A stretch of 64,000 bases of DNA from Pelodictyon phaeoclathratiforme BU-1 (GCF_000020645.1 NC_011060.1:38501-102500), one strand, 5' to 3'. Positions 1 to 9,066 are shown, numbered from the stretch's first letter. The notes: a model not told the origin generated them from the letters alone. Program-made: numbers and translations.

Positions 1-713
1 CTGTAGACGTTCACAGCGCCACCACAGGCAAGCAACATGGTTTTTGCTGTAAACACATAGGCTTTATTTTCCCTGACGCTGAAACCGATGGCGCCTGCGA
101 TCCTGTTTGGATCGTTTTTGTCATGGATAAGCTCACTGATAAAGACCCGCTCAAAAAGGTTCTGGTCGACGCCAGTTGCCTTTCTGTTGAATTCAAGTGC
201 TTTTTTTGCGGCTTCGGCAACGATGACTTTGTAGGACTCTCCGTTAATCATAATCTGCCATCTGCCTGATCTGACTGGCTTGCCCCCCTCGCTCAGCTTT
301 GGAGCTGGTTTTGCGCCATCCTGGGTAGAACCATCCTCATCTCTTTTCCATACGGGGAGACCCCACTCTTCGAAGAGATGAACAGAATTGTCTACGTGCC
401 TTCCGAGATCATAGACAAGATCCTCCCGGATAATGCCCATCAGATCTGTTCTGACATATTTTACATAATCGGCAGGATCGTTTTCACCACAATAGGTATT
501 GATTGCCGACAGGCCCTGAGCGACGGCGCCGCTTCTGTCGACCGATGCCTTATCGACCATGGTGATTCTTAATCCTTTTGGTGTGGCCCATTTGGCCGCT
601 TCATATACTGCACCGCAACAAGCCATACCCCCACCTATAAGCAGAATATCCGTATCTATGTAAACTACTTCGGGCTTCTTGCAAAACTTGAATTCGTTTT
701 TCTCTACTCCCAT
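1..713 (-). CDS. aprA: Adenylylsulfate (APS) reductase alpha subunit, 5' part only
   Basis: The gene runs off the window edge, so only the N-terminal ~237 residues are visible. AprA is the FAD subunit of dissimilatory APS reductase; in sulfur oxidisers it makes APS from sulfite and AMP in the cytoplasm. The FAD-binding glycine motif GGGMACCG lies at residues 27-34, followed by a VDKA strand and the RSGAVAQGLSAINTY segment characteristic of AprA. I chose the ATG at 713 because a strong AGGAGG sits just upstream of it. It lies 28 bp downstream of aprB on the same strand, so co-transcription with sat-aprB is likely. No frameshift is visible in this part. Confidence 0.95.
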   Translation of the reverse strand, partial: MGVEKNEFKFCKKPEVVYIDTDILLIGGGMACCGAVYEAAKWATPKGLRITMVDKASVDRSGAVAQGLSAINTYCGENDPADYVKYVRTDLMGIIREDLVYDLGRHVDNSVHLFEEWGLPVWKRDEDGSTQDGAKPAPKLSEGGKPVRSGRWQIMINGESYKVIVAEAAKKALEFNRKATGVDQNLFERVFISELIHDKNDPNRIAGAIGFSVRENKAYVFTAKTMLLACGGAVNVY

Positions 714-741
714 GGATCTACCTCCTGAGCAATTTAATTGT

Positions 742-1164
742 TTATAGTGTTGGATACTCTGTCATGTTGAAGAATCCTGGCTTTTTCAGATTGGCGTAAT
801 CATGCTCAGGCTTGCCCGAGTAGAGATCAATCGAACCTTCTGAAGTCGTTCTGATCGGGAATTTGTAGCGTTTCAGGATTCCATTTCTGAATTTGATCGT
901 CCACATGATAGCATCTGTTCCCCTTAACGGAATCACATTTCCACCCAGTGGTACGAAATCAGCATATCCCCTGACTTCGATAGCCTGCTGTGGACAGATT
1001 TTCACGCAATTGTAGCACTCCCAGCACTGGTCCGGTTCCTGGTTCCAGGCCAGCATCCTGTCAACATCAAGCTTCATGAGGTCATTGGGACAGATGTACA
1101 TACATGCTGTCCTTTCCTGACCCTTGCAGCCGTCACATTTTTCTTTAATGACAAAACTCGGCAT
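742..1164 (-). CDS. aprB: APS reductase beta subunit (iron-sulfur)
   Basis: 140 residues, the usual AprB length. It is the electron-transfer partner of AprA. Eight cysteines in two ferredoxin-like sets are visible: C10, C13, C21 and C25, then C47, C50, C53 and C57, matching two [4Fe-4S] clusters. The C-terminal half (from about residue 65) is the extension that wraps around AprA in known structures. The start is supported by AAAGGAGG a few bases upstream of the ATG. It lies between sat (126 bp upstream) and aprA (28 bp downstream). Sulfite oxidation through this complex feeds electrons to the quinone pool, usually via QmoABC, which would lie beyond the left edge. Confidence 0.96.
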   Translation of the reverse strand: MPSFVIKEKCDGCKGQERTACMYICPNDLMKLDVDRMLAWNQEPDQCWECYNCVKICPQQAIEVRGYADFVPLGGNVIPLRGTDAIMWTIKFRNGILKRYKFPIRTTSEGSIDLYSGKPEHDYANLKKPGFFNMTEYPTL

Positions 1165-1290
1165 AATTTGTCCTCCTTTACCAAATATTTGCAGGCAAAA
1201 CCTGCGATTTACGAAGCTATTGGACTAGTCTATGAAGAAAAAAATCGTCAGAAAAACTTCTCTACATGAGAGCGTCGATTGGTAACGTTA

Positions 1291-2502
1291 TTATCCGCCA
1301 GTATTGGTCTGCAGCCCGATATCAACTTTTTCAGTCAGTGTTGCGTAGTAGCGGTGCAGGACTTCAAGCACTTCCGGACGGCTGAAATGCTCAGGGACCT
1401 CTTCTCCTTCGGAAAGCATTTTTCTGAGTTTTGTGCCGCTTACATTCAGTCGGTCTTCGTTTGTATGGGGACAGGTCTTCATGGAGGCCATACCATCACA
1501 TTTGTAACAGTAAAAGGTCCAGTCAATTTTTAATGGCTTGGTCTCCAGCGCATCTTTCGGAATTTGGTCGAAAATATAGTGTGCGTCAAAGGGGCCATAA
1601 TAATCTCCGACACCCGCATGGTCTCTTCCGACTATCAGGTGACTGCAGCCAAAATTTTGTCTGAATAATGCATGGAGCAGAGCTTCTCTTGGGCCGGCAT
1701 ATCGCATATCAAGCGGATAGCCACCCTGTATGCAGGTGCCCTTGACGAAATAATTGTCCATCAGGACGTTGATGCAGTCTCTTCTGACATCGGCAGGAAT
1801 ATCGCCGGGTTTGAGTTTTCCGAGAAGTTGATGAATCAGTACACCGTCACAGATCTCTATGGCAATCTTGACCAGATATTCATGAGAGCGGTGCATGGGG
1901 TTTCTTGTCTGGAAAGCAGCTACGGTGCTCCAGCCATTATCCTCAAACATTTTTCTTGTCTGGGCCGGAGTCATATAGATCCCCTCGAATTCGGAGGGAA
2001 AAGAACCTTCGCTGAACACTTTTACGCTACCGCCAAGATTGACGTCGCCCTGGTTCATGACCATCAGTACCCCGGGGTGTTTTGGGTCATCGGTTTTAAA
2101 AACTTCCCGACACTCATGTGACTTGTCGATTGCATATTTCTCCTCAATCGTCATACTTCCCATCGTCTCTCCCGATTCTTCGTCCACCAGAGCAACTTCC
2201 GCTCCGATTTTCAGCTTATCGGCCTGTTCTTTGGTTGTTGACAAGGTAATGGGAATGGGCCAGAAGGTGCCGTCAGCCAGCTTGCACTCCTCGACGCTTC
2301 CTTTCCAGTCCTCATATCCCATGAAGCCACTCAGGGGAGTGAATCCACCGATACCGAGCATGATCAGGTCACCGGTCTCTCTTGATGAAAGAGTGACCCT
2401 GGCCATTGACTTTGCTCGTTCCTGTTCATTCTGCAACGCCTGCCCGGACAATAAAAGCGGTTTTAAAATCTTTTCCCTGCCATGCGGATTGACTAACGAC
2501 AT
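1291..2502 (-). CDS. sat: Sulfate adenylyltransferase (ATP sulfurylase)
   Basis: 403 residues, homo-oligomeric ATP sulfurylase. In this context it runs in the direction APS + PPi to ATP + sulfate, conserving energy as ATP after AprBA makes APS. Visible motifs are QTRNPMHRSHE (198-208), the nucleotide-binding GRDHAGVG (292-299), and a probable zinc site C332, C335, C344, H346 as in sulfurylases of sulfur-metabolising prokaryotes. There is no C-terminal APS-kinase domain, consistent with a dissimilatory role. It is the first gene of the sat-aprB-aprA run; the 0.6 kb upstream must hold the promoter. Confidence 0.97.
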   Translation of the reverse strand: MSLVNPHGREKILKPLLLSGQALQNEQERAKSMARVTLSSRETGDLIMLGIGGFTPLSGFMGYEDWKGSVEECKLADGTFWPIPITLSTTKEQADKLKIGAEVALVDEESGETMGSMTIEEKYAIDKSHECREVFKTDDPKHPGVLMVMNQGDVNLGGSVKVFSEGSFPSEFEGIYMTPAQTRKMFEDNGWSTVAAFQTRNPMHRSHEYLVKIAIEICDGVLIHQLLGKLKPGDIPADVRRDCINVLMDNYFVKGTCIQGGYPLDMRYAGPREALLHALFRQNFGCSHLIVGRDHAGVGDYYGPFDAHYIFDQIPKDALETKPLKIDWTFYCYKCDGMASMKTCPHTNEDRLNVSGTKLRKMLSEGEEVPEHFSRPEVLEVLHRYYATLTEKVDIGLQTNTGG

Positions 2503-3116
2503 GAGTTATTGCTGGTTAAGTTATTGGGCTACAGTTGAAAGCATGTCATACGGTATAGAGTAGAAATGGAGAGCCTGTCAAGAATACTGATATCTTCAAG
2601 CGCTTGTCAAATCGTCTGTTCAAAAGTACGCCTTATTTTTTTTGACGCAGATGAAAAGCCCTTTTTGTCACTCGTAAATCTCTGTCTTTCAGTTGGGTAC
2701 TGTAATCCTTATTCCTTACCTGCGTGCAGGTCGGTCTGTTTTTTTGCAATCAAACCGGTACGGTGCCTGGTATTGTCGCGTTTCAGGAGCCCTTTGCGGG
2801 TTTGATGATATTTTTTTTCTCGTTATCCGACAAAATCGTACTCGATAATGAAAAAAGATGTTTTCAGAAACGGATCGAAGCAAATATAAGACGATAAATC
2901 AGGGGATTCAAAGTAAATTTGATCTATTGGATAACGATTCTTTGGATGTTACCATCTGGTTATATGAATATATAGTAATCTTACATAGTAATGTTTTGAT
3001 TACTTTTTTTCAAGTATTGGGTAGAAGATTTTTTTTATTTTTTTTGGCAATGCCAGATCGTCTGAGGGATGCCTGTTCGGATGGAATCTGCGTGTTCGTG
3101 TTTGTGGCGTAATAGC
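2503..3116. other. Intergenic region upstream of sat
   Basis: About 0.6 kb without a convincing gene. Short open frames on the plus strand have no family-like features. The region is AT-rich near 2850-3050. A small palindrome, ACCTGC-gt-GCAGGT, lies at 2718-2731, about 215 bp upstream of the sat start, and could be a regulator site. I found no clear sigma-54 or sigma-70 match for sat. Confidence 0.5.
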
Positions 3117-3151
3117 AGCAGTTGTATTCTGACTGGCAGAATGCAACTGCT
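3117..3151 (-). terminator. Long hairpin downstream of the sulfate exporter gene
   Basis: Fifteen-bp stem (3117-3131 with 3137-3151, one G-T pair) with a five-base loop, starting 10 bp beyond the stop codon of the minus-strand exporter gene. It has no T-run on the minus side, so it may work as a transcript-stabilising or processing hairpin rather than a classical intrinsic terminator. Confidence 0.5.
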
Positions 3152-3160
3152 GTTCAGGCA

Positions 3161-4279
3161 TCAGGAGGTCCAGTAAATGGCTCCCAGAACAAGTGTCGCA
3201 AGAAATACTGTCTCTGCCATGATGATGGAAATTGGTTTCCAGCCGACTTCAAAAAGAGATTTCAGTGAGGTCTTCATACCAAGTGCGCCGATGGCGGTCA
3301 CCAGGCTCCAGCGTGAAACTTCATTGATGAATTTATTCATCTGATCAGGAACCAGATGGGTGCTGTTGATACCGACCAGTAAAACAAAAAAGATAATAAA
3401 AGGAGGGAACGAAAACTTTTTTGCCGTTTCACCATCAATTTTTGTTCGGGTATGGAATATCATCGAGAGAGCGAACACCGTTGGTACGAGCATGGAAACG
3501 CGTAACAGTTTTATTACGGTAGCGGTATCGCCGGTTTTTTCCGAAACCGAATAACCTGCACCCACAACCTGGGCGACATCGTGAATGGTTCCGCCAAGGA
3601 ATATACCGGTAGCCTGATCGTCGAGCCCGAACTGCCTGGCTACGATGGGATAAAAGATCATTGCAAGGGTACTCAGAGCAGTTACACTGATAACGGTAAA
3701 AATGGTGTTGCGCTCATTATATTCATCCTTGGGAAGAATGGCTGCAATGGCCAGTGCGGCAGATGCGCCACAGATCCCTACACTTCCGCCAGTAAGAATG
3801 CCGAAGCGTTTTCCTCTGCCCATTGCTTTGGAAAGGGTAATACCGAAAAGTATGGTAAGAAACACCGAGCCGATAACGATGGTCAAGGGTTTGATGCCGA
3901 GAGACTGAATCTGATCGATGGTAATGCGCATTCCGAGAAGCGCCACGCCGATACGAAGGATCGTTGTGGAGGCAAATTGGATGCCTGCAAGCGCTTTACC
4001 GTTATCTTCCGAGAGAAACCGGAATGCCATGCCAATCAGCAGAGCAAACAACATCGTTGGAGCGCCATAATGGTCTGACAGAAACGTTGCTGCGGCTGCT
4101 ACGGTAATCGCCGCCAGAACACCGGGAAAAAGCACTTCAGCTCGAACTTTTGCAGCTTTTGCCTGGCATTGAAAACCACAGCGTTCAGCTTCGATAATCT
4201 GATCCTGTGTTGGAATTTCTGTATCCGTCGATGTATAAGGGGTCTTCGAAGTATCCTTGTTGCTGCGGTGTTTATCCAT
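3161..4279 (-). CDS. YeiH-family putative sulfate exporter
   Basis: 372-residue polytopic membrane protein of the YeiH/UPF0324 family (putative sulfate exporter, PSE). A hydrophilic N-terminal tail of about 48 residues precedes roughly ten hydrophobic segments. The family-typical sequences LLIGMAFRF, GILTGGSVGICGASAALA and TIHDVAQVVGAGY are visible. It is on the same strand as sat-aprBA and lies 0.65 kb upstream. The family name 'sulfate exporter' is a prediction; removing sulfate made by AprBA-Sat would fit the neighbourhood. The extended N-terminus is longer than in E. coli YeiH. Function is inferred from family and position only. Confidence 0.85.
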   Translation of the reverse strand: MDKHRSNKDTSKTPYTSTDTEIPTQDQIIEAERCGFQCQAKAAKVRAEVLFPGVLAAITVAAAATFLSDHYGAPTMLFALLIGMAFRFLSEDNGKALAGIQFASTTILRIGVALLGMRITIDQIQSLGIKPLTIVIGSVFLTILFGITLSKAMGRGKRFGILTGGSVGICGASAALAIAAILPKDEYNERNTIFTVISVTALSTLAMIFYPIVARQFGLDDQATGIFLGGTIHDVAQVVGAGYSVSEKTGDTATVIKLLRVSMLVPTVFALSMIFHTRTKIDGETAKKFSFPPFIIFFVLLVGINSTHLVPDQMNKFINEVSRWSLVTAIGALGMKTSLKSLFEVGWKPISIIMAETVFLATLVLGAIYWTS

Positions 4280-4597
4280 TCTCGGGTTCTGTTAATAAAT
4301 TAGTAATTCTTTACTGAACCGCGGACGATGAACTTACATGCTTACATACCGGTTCTATATAAATCGTTGTAAAGATAACAAAAAAGGATGGGGCGTCAAG
4401 GATAATTTGAAATGCGGGCGGATCCGGAAAAATCATGGGATCGCCTCGTTTCATGCGGCAATACAGGTACTTCACGGCTATAGGGGTGGTCGCTGGCTTG
4501 GGCTTTTGGGCGGGATTGAGTACGTTTAGCTTATACAGGCAGGAGAGGGTTTCTGGTTTGGCGTTGAACAGGAAGTGAAAAATGGTGAAGGAATCAC
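4280..4597. other. Divergent intergenic region
   Basis: 318 bp between the exporter gene (minus) and the next plus-strand gene. It must carry both promoters. Nothing further is identifiable; a 63-codon plus-strand frame here looks random. Confidence 0.4.
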
Positions 4598-5083
4598 ATG
4601 GTGAAACTGAAAAAAGTCACATTACAGTATATAGAGATTGAAGACCGGATACGCATGCTGGCTGATCTTGATGGTGAGGAGCGTGCGGTTTTCTGGTTGA
4701 CCCAGCGTCTTTGCAGGCGGCTGGTGCCGAAACTTGTACACCATCTTGAGCATTCTGCACCTGATTCGCATCTTGTTGACAAAGGGTTGATGCTCTCTGT
4801 TCAGCAGCACGATGCGGGGTGGCAGCAAAAGTTTTCAGAGCCGGTGAGGAGTACGGGCCTTTCGCGTTCGGTGTTGCCAGAAAAGGTCGATCTTTTTTGT
4901 CCTGCTGGAGGCGCAGCCATTATCTTTCCACTTGATGACGGTGGAGAGCCTGCTCGTTTGCAGATGACGATGCTTGAACTGCGTCAGTGGATGGCAGTCA
5001 TTTATCGGCAGTTTCAGGTGGCAGGCTGGCCGATGGAGGTTTGGCCTCAATGGTTCGCACTTTCTGAACCCGGTAAAAATTAA
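4598..5083 (+). CDS. Conserved-looking hypothetical protein, 161 aa
   Basis: I do not recognise the family. The protein is soluble-looking, with no signal peptide or membrane segment. The N-terminal part is charged and helical (residues 1-60, including EERAVFWLTQRLCRRLV), then comes a His/Gln patch (VQQHDAGWQQ) and a central FCPAGGAAIIFPL segment, and a tryptophan-rich end. An AAGGA Shine-Dalgarno seven bases before the ATG supports the start. It converges on clpS, whose stop codon lies 24 bp away. Codon use matches its neighbours, so it is probably a real gene of unknown role. Confidence 0.75.
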   Translation: MVKLKKVTLQYIEIEDRIRMLADLDGEERAVFWLTQRLCRRLVPKLVHHLEHSAPDSHLVDKGLMLSVQQHDAGWQQKFSEPVRSTGLSRSVLPEKVDLFCPAGGAAIIFPLDDGGEPARLQMTMLELRQWMAVIYRQFQVAGWPMEVWPQWFALSEPGKN

Positions 5084-5107
5084 ACATCAACGTCGGCTAT
5101 CAGTCGA

Positions 5108-5425
5108 TCAACTGGTCTGGATTTCAGTTTTAAGGGCGATCTCTTCAAGAATCGAACTTACCCGAAGGCAGAGAAGCATTGCTCCAGCGAAAACAATGCT
5201 GCGGCCTCGGGTGTGGACTTCCCATGTATGTTTTTCAGCTTTTTGGCGACTGCAGCGTACGGCCTTGATGATCTGTTCAATCACTTCCTCAAACGTATGC
5301 TCTTCGTCATTGAACAGGACAACGCGGTAAGCATCAAGCAGGTCGGGCCCGGAGCCTTGTTCTCGCTGTTTCGTTACTGGAGTGGTCAGGGATGCCGTCC
5401 ACCTGTTTGCAAGAGAGGAGTTCAT
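5108..5425 (-). CDS. clpS: ATP-dependent Clp protease adaptor ClpS
   Basis: 105 residues from the ATG at 5425 (a GTG three codons upstream is less likely). ClpS delivers N-degron substrates to ClpA(C)P in the cytoplasm. The signature YRVVLFNDEEHTFEEVIEQI starts near residue 35, followed by the helical segment ending in a conserved hydrophobic patch. The first ~30 residues are the usual flexible tail. It stands alone, convergent with the upstream hypothetical gene, and is 65 bp from the LD-carboxypeptidase gene on the same strand. Confidence 0.9.
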   Translation of the reverse strand: MNSSLANRWTASLTTPVTKQREQGSGPDLLDAYRVVLFNDEEHTFEEVIEQIIKAVRCSRQKAEKHTWEVHTRGRSIVFAGAMLLCLRVSSILEEIALKTEIQTS

Positions 5426-5490
5426 GATCAACACAATCAGGTTAGAAAGTCAAAAATAGCTACCTTGACCCGGAGATGCAAGAGAGTTGG

Positions 5491-6444
5491 CTACTCTTCG
5501 ATGACCGGATGGAGTGCTCCGAGAGAAAAGTCGCCTGTTTCAGTAACCCGCATTTTGAATCGGGCTCCAACAGGGATAGTCATCAGATTTCTGATATGGC
5601 CATAAGAGAGCCCCCTCATTACCGGGCCATTGGTATGGGCGTGTTCGCTGTAATAGGCAAAGATATTTTGCAAGCGGAGATGTTCCTCTTTTGTATTCTC
5701 CGCGCCATTGCCGAACTGGCCGAAAAGAACTCCCTTGCATGACGCAAGTAAGGCCGCGTTGTCGAGATGCGAGAGCATTCTGTCGATGCGGTATGCCGGT
5801 TCGTTAATGTCTTCCAGAAAAAGCAGCGCGTCATTTAATGAGGGCAGATAGGGCGTTCCGATCATTGAAGAGAGGACGGAGAGATTGCCGCCGATCAGGC
5901 TCCCCTCAGCTTCACCCGCTCTGATGCAGGTTACGGGGTGGGCCGGGTGGTTCCGAAGCGAAAGTGCATAGGAGGGTGAGGTGAGCATTTCCCAAAAATG
6001 CTCTTCGGTGTAGGGTGTCGGTTCGTACAGTTCTGTGGTGAGCATCGGCCCTGAAAAACTGATCAGGCCTGTTTTTGCAAAGAGGGCGAGCGACAATGCA
6101 GTAATGTCCGAATAGCCGACAAATATTTTCGGATTGTCCGCTATGAGGCTATAATCTATTTTTTTTAGCAGTCTTGAAGCTCCGGCTCCTCCTCGCAGGC
6201 AGATGATTGCCTTTATGGCGGGTTCGCGGAACATCTCATGCAGATCATGCAGTTTGTGCTGGTCGGCAATTGCCGGATCGGTATCAATACAGTTGAGGTG
6301 GCGCGAGGGCTTGACCTGGTAACCGTTTTTTTCGAGATAACCGATTGCCTGCCCAATTTTTTCTGGATAGGCGCAATGTGACGAGGGTGAGATCAGGCCA
6401 ATGGTATCTCCCTTGTGCAGGGCTTTTGGGGTAATGGTTTTCAT
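5491..6444 (-). CDS. LD-carboxypeptidase family protein (peptidase S66)
   Basis: 317 residues from the ATG at 6444 (MKTITPKAL). The open frame extends to an ATG at 6459, but that codon lies inside the atpC terminator hairpin. S66 enzymes cut the L-D bond between meso-diaminopimelate and D-Ala in murein tetrapeptides during cell-wall recycling. The catalytic triad is readable: nucleophile S112 in GYSD, E211 in the FLEDINEP segment and H283 in SYGH. The same family includes microcin-immunity MccF proteins, but its location next to atp genes and clpS gives no hint of that. No signal peptide, so cytoplasmic. Confidence 0.9.
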   Translation of the reverse strand: MKTITPKALHKGDTIGLISPSSHCAYPEKIGQAIGYLEKNGYQVKPSRHLNCIDTDPAIADQHKLHDLHEMFREPAIKAIICLRGGAGASRLLKKIDYSLIADNPKIFVGYSDITALSLALFAKTGLISFSGPMLTTELYEPTPYTEEHFWEMLTSPSYALSLRNHPAHPVTCIRAGEAEGSLIGGNLSVLSSMIGTPYLPSLNDALLFLEDINEPAYRIDRMLSHLDNAALLASCKGVLFGQFGNGAENTKEEHLRLQNIFAYYSEHAHTNGPVMRGLSYGHIRNLMTIPVGARFKMRVTETGDFSLGALHPVIEE

Positions 6445-6454
6445 AACACCACAA

Positions 6455-6484
6455 AACATCAGCGCCTTTGAGAGCGCTGATGTT
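6455..6484 (-). terminator. Intrinsic terminator after atpC
   Basis: Eleven-bp inverted repeat (core CATCAGCGC / GCGCTGATG) with an eight-base loop, followed on the minus strand by TTTT. It starts about 20 bp beyond the atpC stop and directly precedes the LD-carboxypeptidase start, so it should end the atpDC transcript or attenuate readthrough. Confidence 0.75.
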
Positions 6485-6504
6485 GATCATTCATTGGTAT
6501 GAAA

Positions 6505-6771
6505 TCAGGAAATGGTTTCGGTCAGCAGAATTGCCTTGTTGCTGCTGACTTCAAAAAAACCGTCAAGGATTGAAAACGATTGTTCGCTACGATCTGCCAA
6601 GGCAAGTTTGACCGTTCCTTTTGTCAGAGAGGAGAGCAATGGTGCATGGTTTTTCAGTACCTGAAACTGACCAAGCTCACCCGGTGCCGTGACACTGACA
6701 ATTTCCCCTGAAAAATGAAGCTTCAGGGGAGTGACGATCTCTATGTGAAAGCCTTTATCGGAATTCGCCAT
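6505..6771 (-). CDS. atpC: F1 ATP synthase epsilon subunit (short form)
   Basis: 88 residues covering only the N-terminal beta-sandwich of epsilon (SVTAPGELGQFQVLKNHAPLLSSLTKG). The C-terminal helical hairpin that inhibits ATP hydrolysis in E. coli (about 138 residues in total) is absent. Short epsilon subunits are known in green sulfur and related bacteria. It starts 15 bp after atpD, so the two are translated from one message. The atpBEFHAG genes are not in the window, in line with the split atp operons of green sulfur bacteria. Confidence 0.93.
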   Translation of the reverse strand: MANSDKGFHIEIVTPLKLHFSGEIVSVTAPGELGQFQVLKNHAPLLSSLTKGTVKLALADRSEQSFSILDGFFEVSSNKAILLTETIS

Positions 6772-6786
6772 GGTTAATGCTTTTGT

Positions 6787-8175
6787 TTAGAGCGTTTTTG
6801 CTTTCTCTACGGCTTCCTCAATGGTTCCGACCAGGTAAAATGCACTTTCGGGCAAATTGTCATGCCTTCCTGCGATGATCTCCTTGAAGCCTTTGATGGT
6901 CTCTTCAAGCTTCACATATTTACCTGCCAGACCGGTAAAGGCTTCGGCAACGAAAAATGGCTGCGAAAGGAAGCGCTGTACTTTTCTTGCTCTTGAAACA
7001 ACAAGTTTATCCTCATCACTCAGCTCATCCATACCGAGAATAGCGATAATATCCTGAAGATCCTTGTAGCGCTGCAGAAGCTGTTTGACGGCCTGGGCAG
7101 TATCGTAATGATCGTCGCCGACAATGTTCGGGTCGAGAATGCGCGATGTTGAGTCAAGGGGATCAACAGCAGGATAGATACCAAGCTCGGCAATTGAGCG
7201 CGAAAGCACCGTTGTTGCATCAAGGTGAGCAAACGCAGTTGCCGGCGCAGGATCGGTAAGATCATCTGCAGGAACATAAATGGCCTGTACAGAGGTAACA
7301 GAACCCTTCTTGGTGGAAACAATCCTGTCCTGAAGTTCACCCATCTCTGTTGCCAGGGTAGGCTGATAGCCTACGGCGCTCGGCATACGTCCGAGAAGTG
7401 CGGAGACTTCCGAACCTGCCTGGGTAAAGCGGAAGATATTGTCAATAAAGAGCAGCACGTCACGCCCTTCTTCGTCACGGAAATACTCGGCAATACTCAA
7501 GCCGGTAAGCGCGACTCTCTGACGGGCGCCTGGAGGTTCGTTCATCTGGCCAAAAACAAGAGCCGTTTTGTCGATAACGCCGGACTCCATCATTTCATGC
7601 CACAAGTCGTTTCCTTCACGGGTTCGTTCGCCGACCCCGGCAAAGACGCTGAATCCGGACTGTTGTTTGGCAATATTATTGATCAGTTCCATGATCAAAA
7701 CGGTTTTGCCTACACCTGCGCCGCCGAAAAGACCTGTTTTACCACCTCGGGAGTAAGGCTCAAGAAGATCGATAACCTTGATACCGGTTTCAAACATCTC
7801 GGCCTTTGTCGAGATTTCGTCAAATCTTGGTGCCAGACGGTGGATCGAGTAACTTTTTTTGGTATTGACAGGGCCGCGACCGTCAATCGGGTCTCCGACA
7901 ACGTTCAGCATTCTGCCAAGAACCTCAAGACCAACAGGGACTTGTATTGGTTTGCCTGTATGGGTAACGTTCATGCCTCGTACAAGGCCGTCTGTGCTCT
8001 CCATGGCAACAGTACGGACACGTTCTTCTCCAAGATGCTGTTGCGTTTCCAGAACGAGTTTGGTGCCGTCAGCTCTTGTTACAGTCAGCGCGTCCAGAAT
8101 TGACGGAAGCCGCCCTTCAGGGAAATCGACATCAACTACAGGGCCGATGATTTGGGAAATCTTACCTTCTTGCAT
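6787..8175 (-). CDS. atpD: F1 ATP synthase beta subunit
   Basis: 462 residues, the standard length. It is the catalytic subunit of the membrane-bound F1Fo ATP synthase. Walker A GGAGVGKT is at 151-158, followed by GVGERTREGNDLW and the Walker B region LLFIDNIFRF; a DELSDED segment is near the C-terminus. ATG start at 8175. It is the first gene of a two-gene atpDC operon separate from the other atp genes. A tRNA gene on the same strand ends 121 bp upstream. Confidence 0.98.
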   Translation of the reverse strand: MQEGKISQIIGPVVDVDFPEGRLPSILDALTVTRADGTKLVLETQQHLGEERVRTVAMESTDGLVRGMNVTHTGKPIQVPVGLEVLGRMLNVVGDPIDGRGPVNTKKSYSIHRLAPRFDEISTKAEMFETGIKVIDLLEPYSRGGKTGLFGGAGVGKTVLIMELINNIAKQQSGFSVFAGVGERTREGNDLWHEMMESGVIDKTALVFGQMNEPPGARQRVALTGLSIAEYFRDEEGRDVLLFIDNIFRFTQAGSEVSALLGRMPSAVGYQPTLATEMGELQDRIVSTKKGSVTSVQAIYVPADDLTDPAPATAFAHLDATTVLSRSIAELGIYPAVDPLDSTSRILDPNIVGDDHYDTAQAVKQLLQRYKDLQDIIAILGMDELSDEDKLVVSRARKVQRFLSQPFFVAEAFTGLAGKYVKLEETIKGFKEIIAGRHDNLPESAFYLVGTIEEAVEKAKTL

Positions 8176-8295
8176 AGTGACAGTTTGGATAGGATTTTAT
8201 TGTGTAATCAAACGTTGGTGCTTCCGGGCTACTGTGCCTTCTCTCTTATTAATTGCGCGTCACATGACTCCTCTGCCTTGGCTGTTCCGGATACG

Positions 8296-8368
8296 AGCCA
8301 CCTGAGGGACTTGAACCCACGACCTACTATTTACGAAACAGTTGCTCTACCAACTGAGCTAAGGTGGC
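8296..8368 (-). tRNA. tRNA-Thr(CGT)
   Basis: A full cloverleaf reads on the minus strand: acceptor GCCACCT paired with AGGTGGC, D-arm GCTC/GAGC, anticodon stem ACTGT/ATAGT with loop TTCGTAA, and T-loop TTCAAGT. The anticodon is CGT, decoding ACG threonine. One T-T mismatch occurs in the T-stem. CCA is not encoded. Confidence 0.93.
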
Positions 8369-8523
8369 TTAAGCAGGGCGAAAAATCAAGTGCAAATATA
8401 TTTTTTTTTATAGAGAATCACAAAGACTAAATATCGCGTGATTTATGGCCGTCACAAAAAAGAAGAATTGTTATATTACGGAGCGTAGTCAATAGAGATT
8501 ATTTTACTTTTAATCGGTTTCGT

Positions 8524-9066
8524 ATGAAAAAAATGGTGTTTTCATTGAAAAGGCGGGTGTTTGCACTCTTGTTCCTCGGCACTCTTGCCGCGACACTGTT
8601 TGCTCCCACTCCTGCTGCAGCCTTGCCATTGGCGCCAGAGTTTACTGCAGTTTCTCTTGATGGCAAAACGGTAGCATCGACTAAACTTGCAGGAAAGGCT
8701 TATATCGTTAATTTTTTTGCATCATGGTGTCCTCCCTGCAGGGCAGAGATTCCTGATATGGTTCTCCTTCAGAAGAAGTATGAATCAAAGGGGTTTACGT
8801 TTATCGGTGTGGCGGTCAATGAAAATGAACCCTCCATGCGTGCTTTTATAACAAAGAACGGCATCAGCTATCCTGTGGTCATGGTCGAAGAGCGACTGAT
8901 CAAGGCTTTCAGCCGATATATCGAAGGAGGGATTCGTGCAATTCCGACCTCATTTGTTGTCAACTCGTCAGGTCGCATCACCCAGGTCATTACCGGTGGA
9001 CGAAGCAAAGAGGTGTTTGAAAAAATAATAATTGACGCCCTCAAAAAACCGGTAACCCACAAATAA
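8524..9066 (+). CDS. Exported TlpA/ResA-like thioredoxin
   Basis: 180 residues. The N-terminus (KKMVFSLKRRVFALLFLG, then an AAA cleavage-like site near residue 33) is a signal peptide or membrane anchor. The rest is a thioredoxin fold of the AhpC/TSA-TlpA type, with the active site WCPPC at 68-72 and the cis-proline region AIPTSFVV near residue 140. Such proteins reduce disulfides in the periplasm, often during cytochrome c maturation; the specific partner here is unknown. It is monocistronic, ending before a strong terminator. Confidence 0.9.
   Translation: MKKMVFSLKRRVFALLFLGTLAATLFAPTPAAALPLAPEFTAVSLDGKTVASTKLAGKAYIVNFFASWCPPCRAEIPDMVLLQKKYESKGFTFIGVAVNENEPSMRAFITKNGISYPVVMVEERLIKAFSRYIEGGIRAIPTSFVVNSSGRITQVITGGRSKEVFEKIIIDALKKPVTHK

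Noticed and set aside
2858..3112. 84-codon plus-strand frame in the sat upstream region
   Set aside because: AT-rich, phenylalanine-run sequence without ribosome site or recognisable motif; looks like chance.
4338..4529. 63-codon plus-strand frame
   Set aside because: No ribosome site, no motif, composition unlike the neighbouring genes.
6445..6459. Upstream ATG for the LD-carboxypeptidase
   Set aside because: It sits within the atpC terminator stem, and the family N-terminus fits the ATG at 6444.
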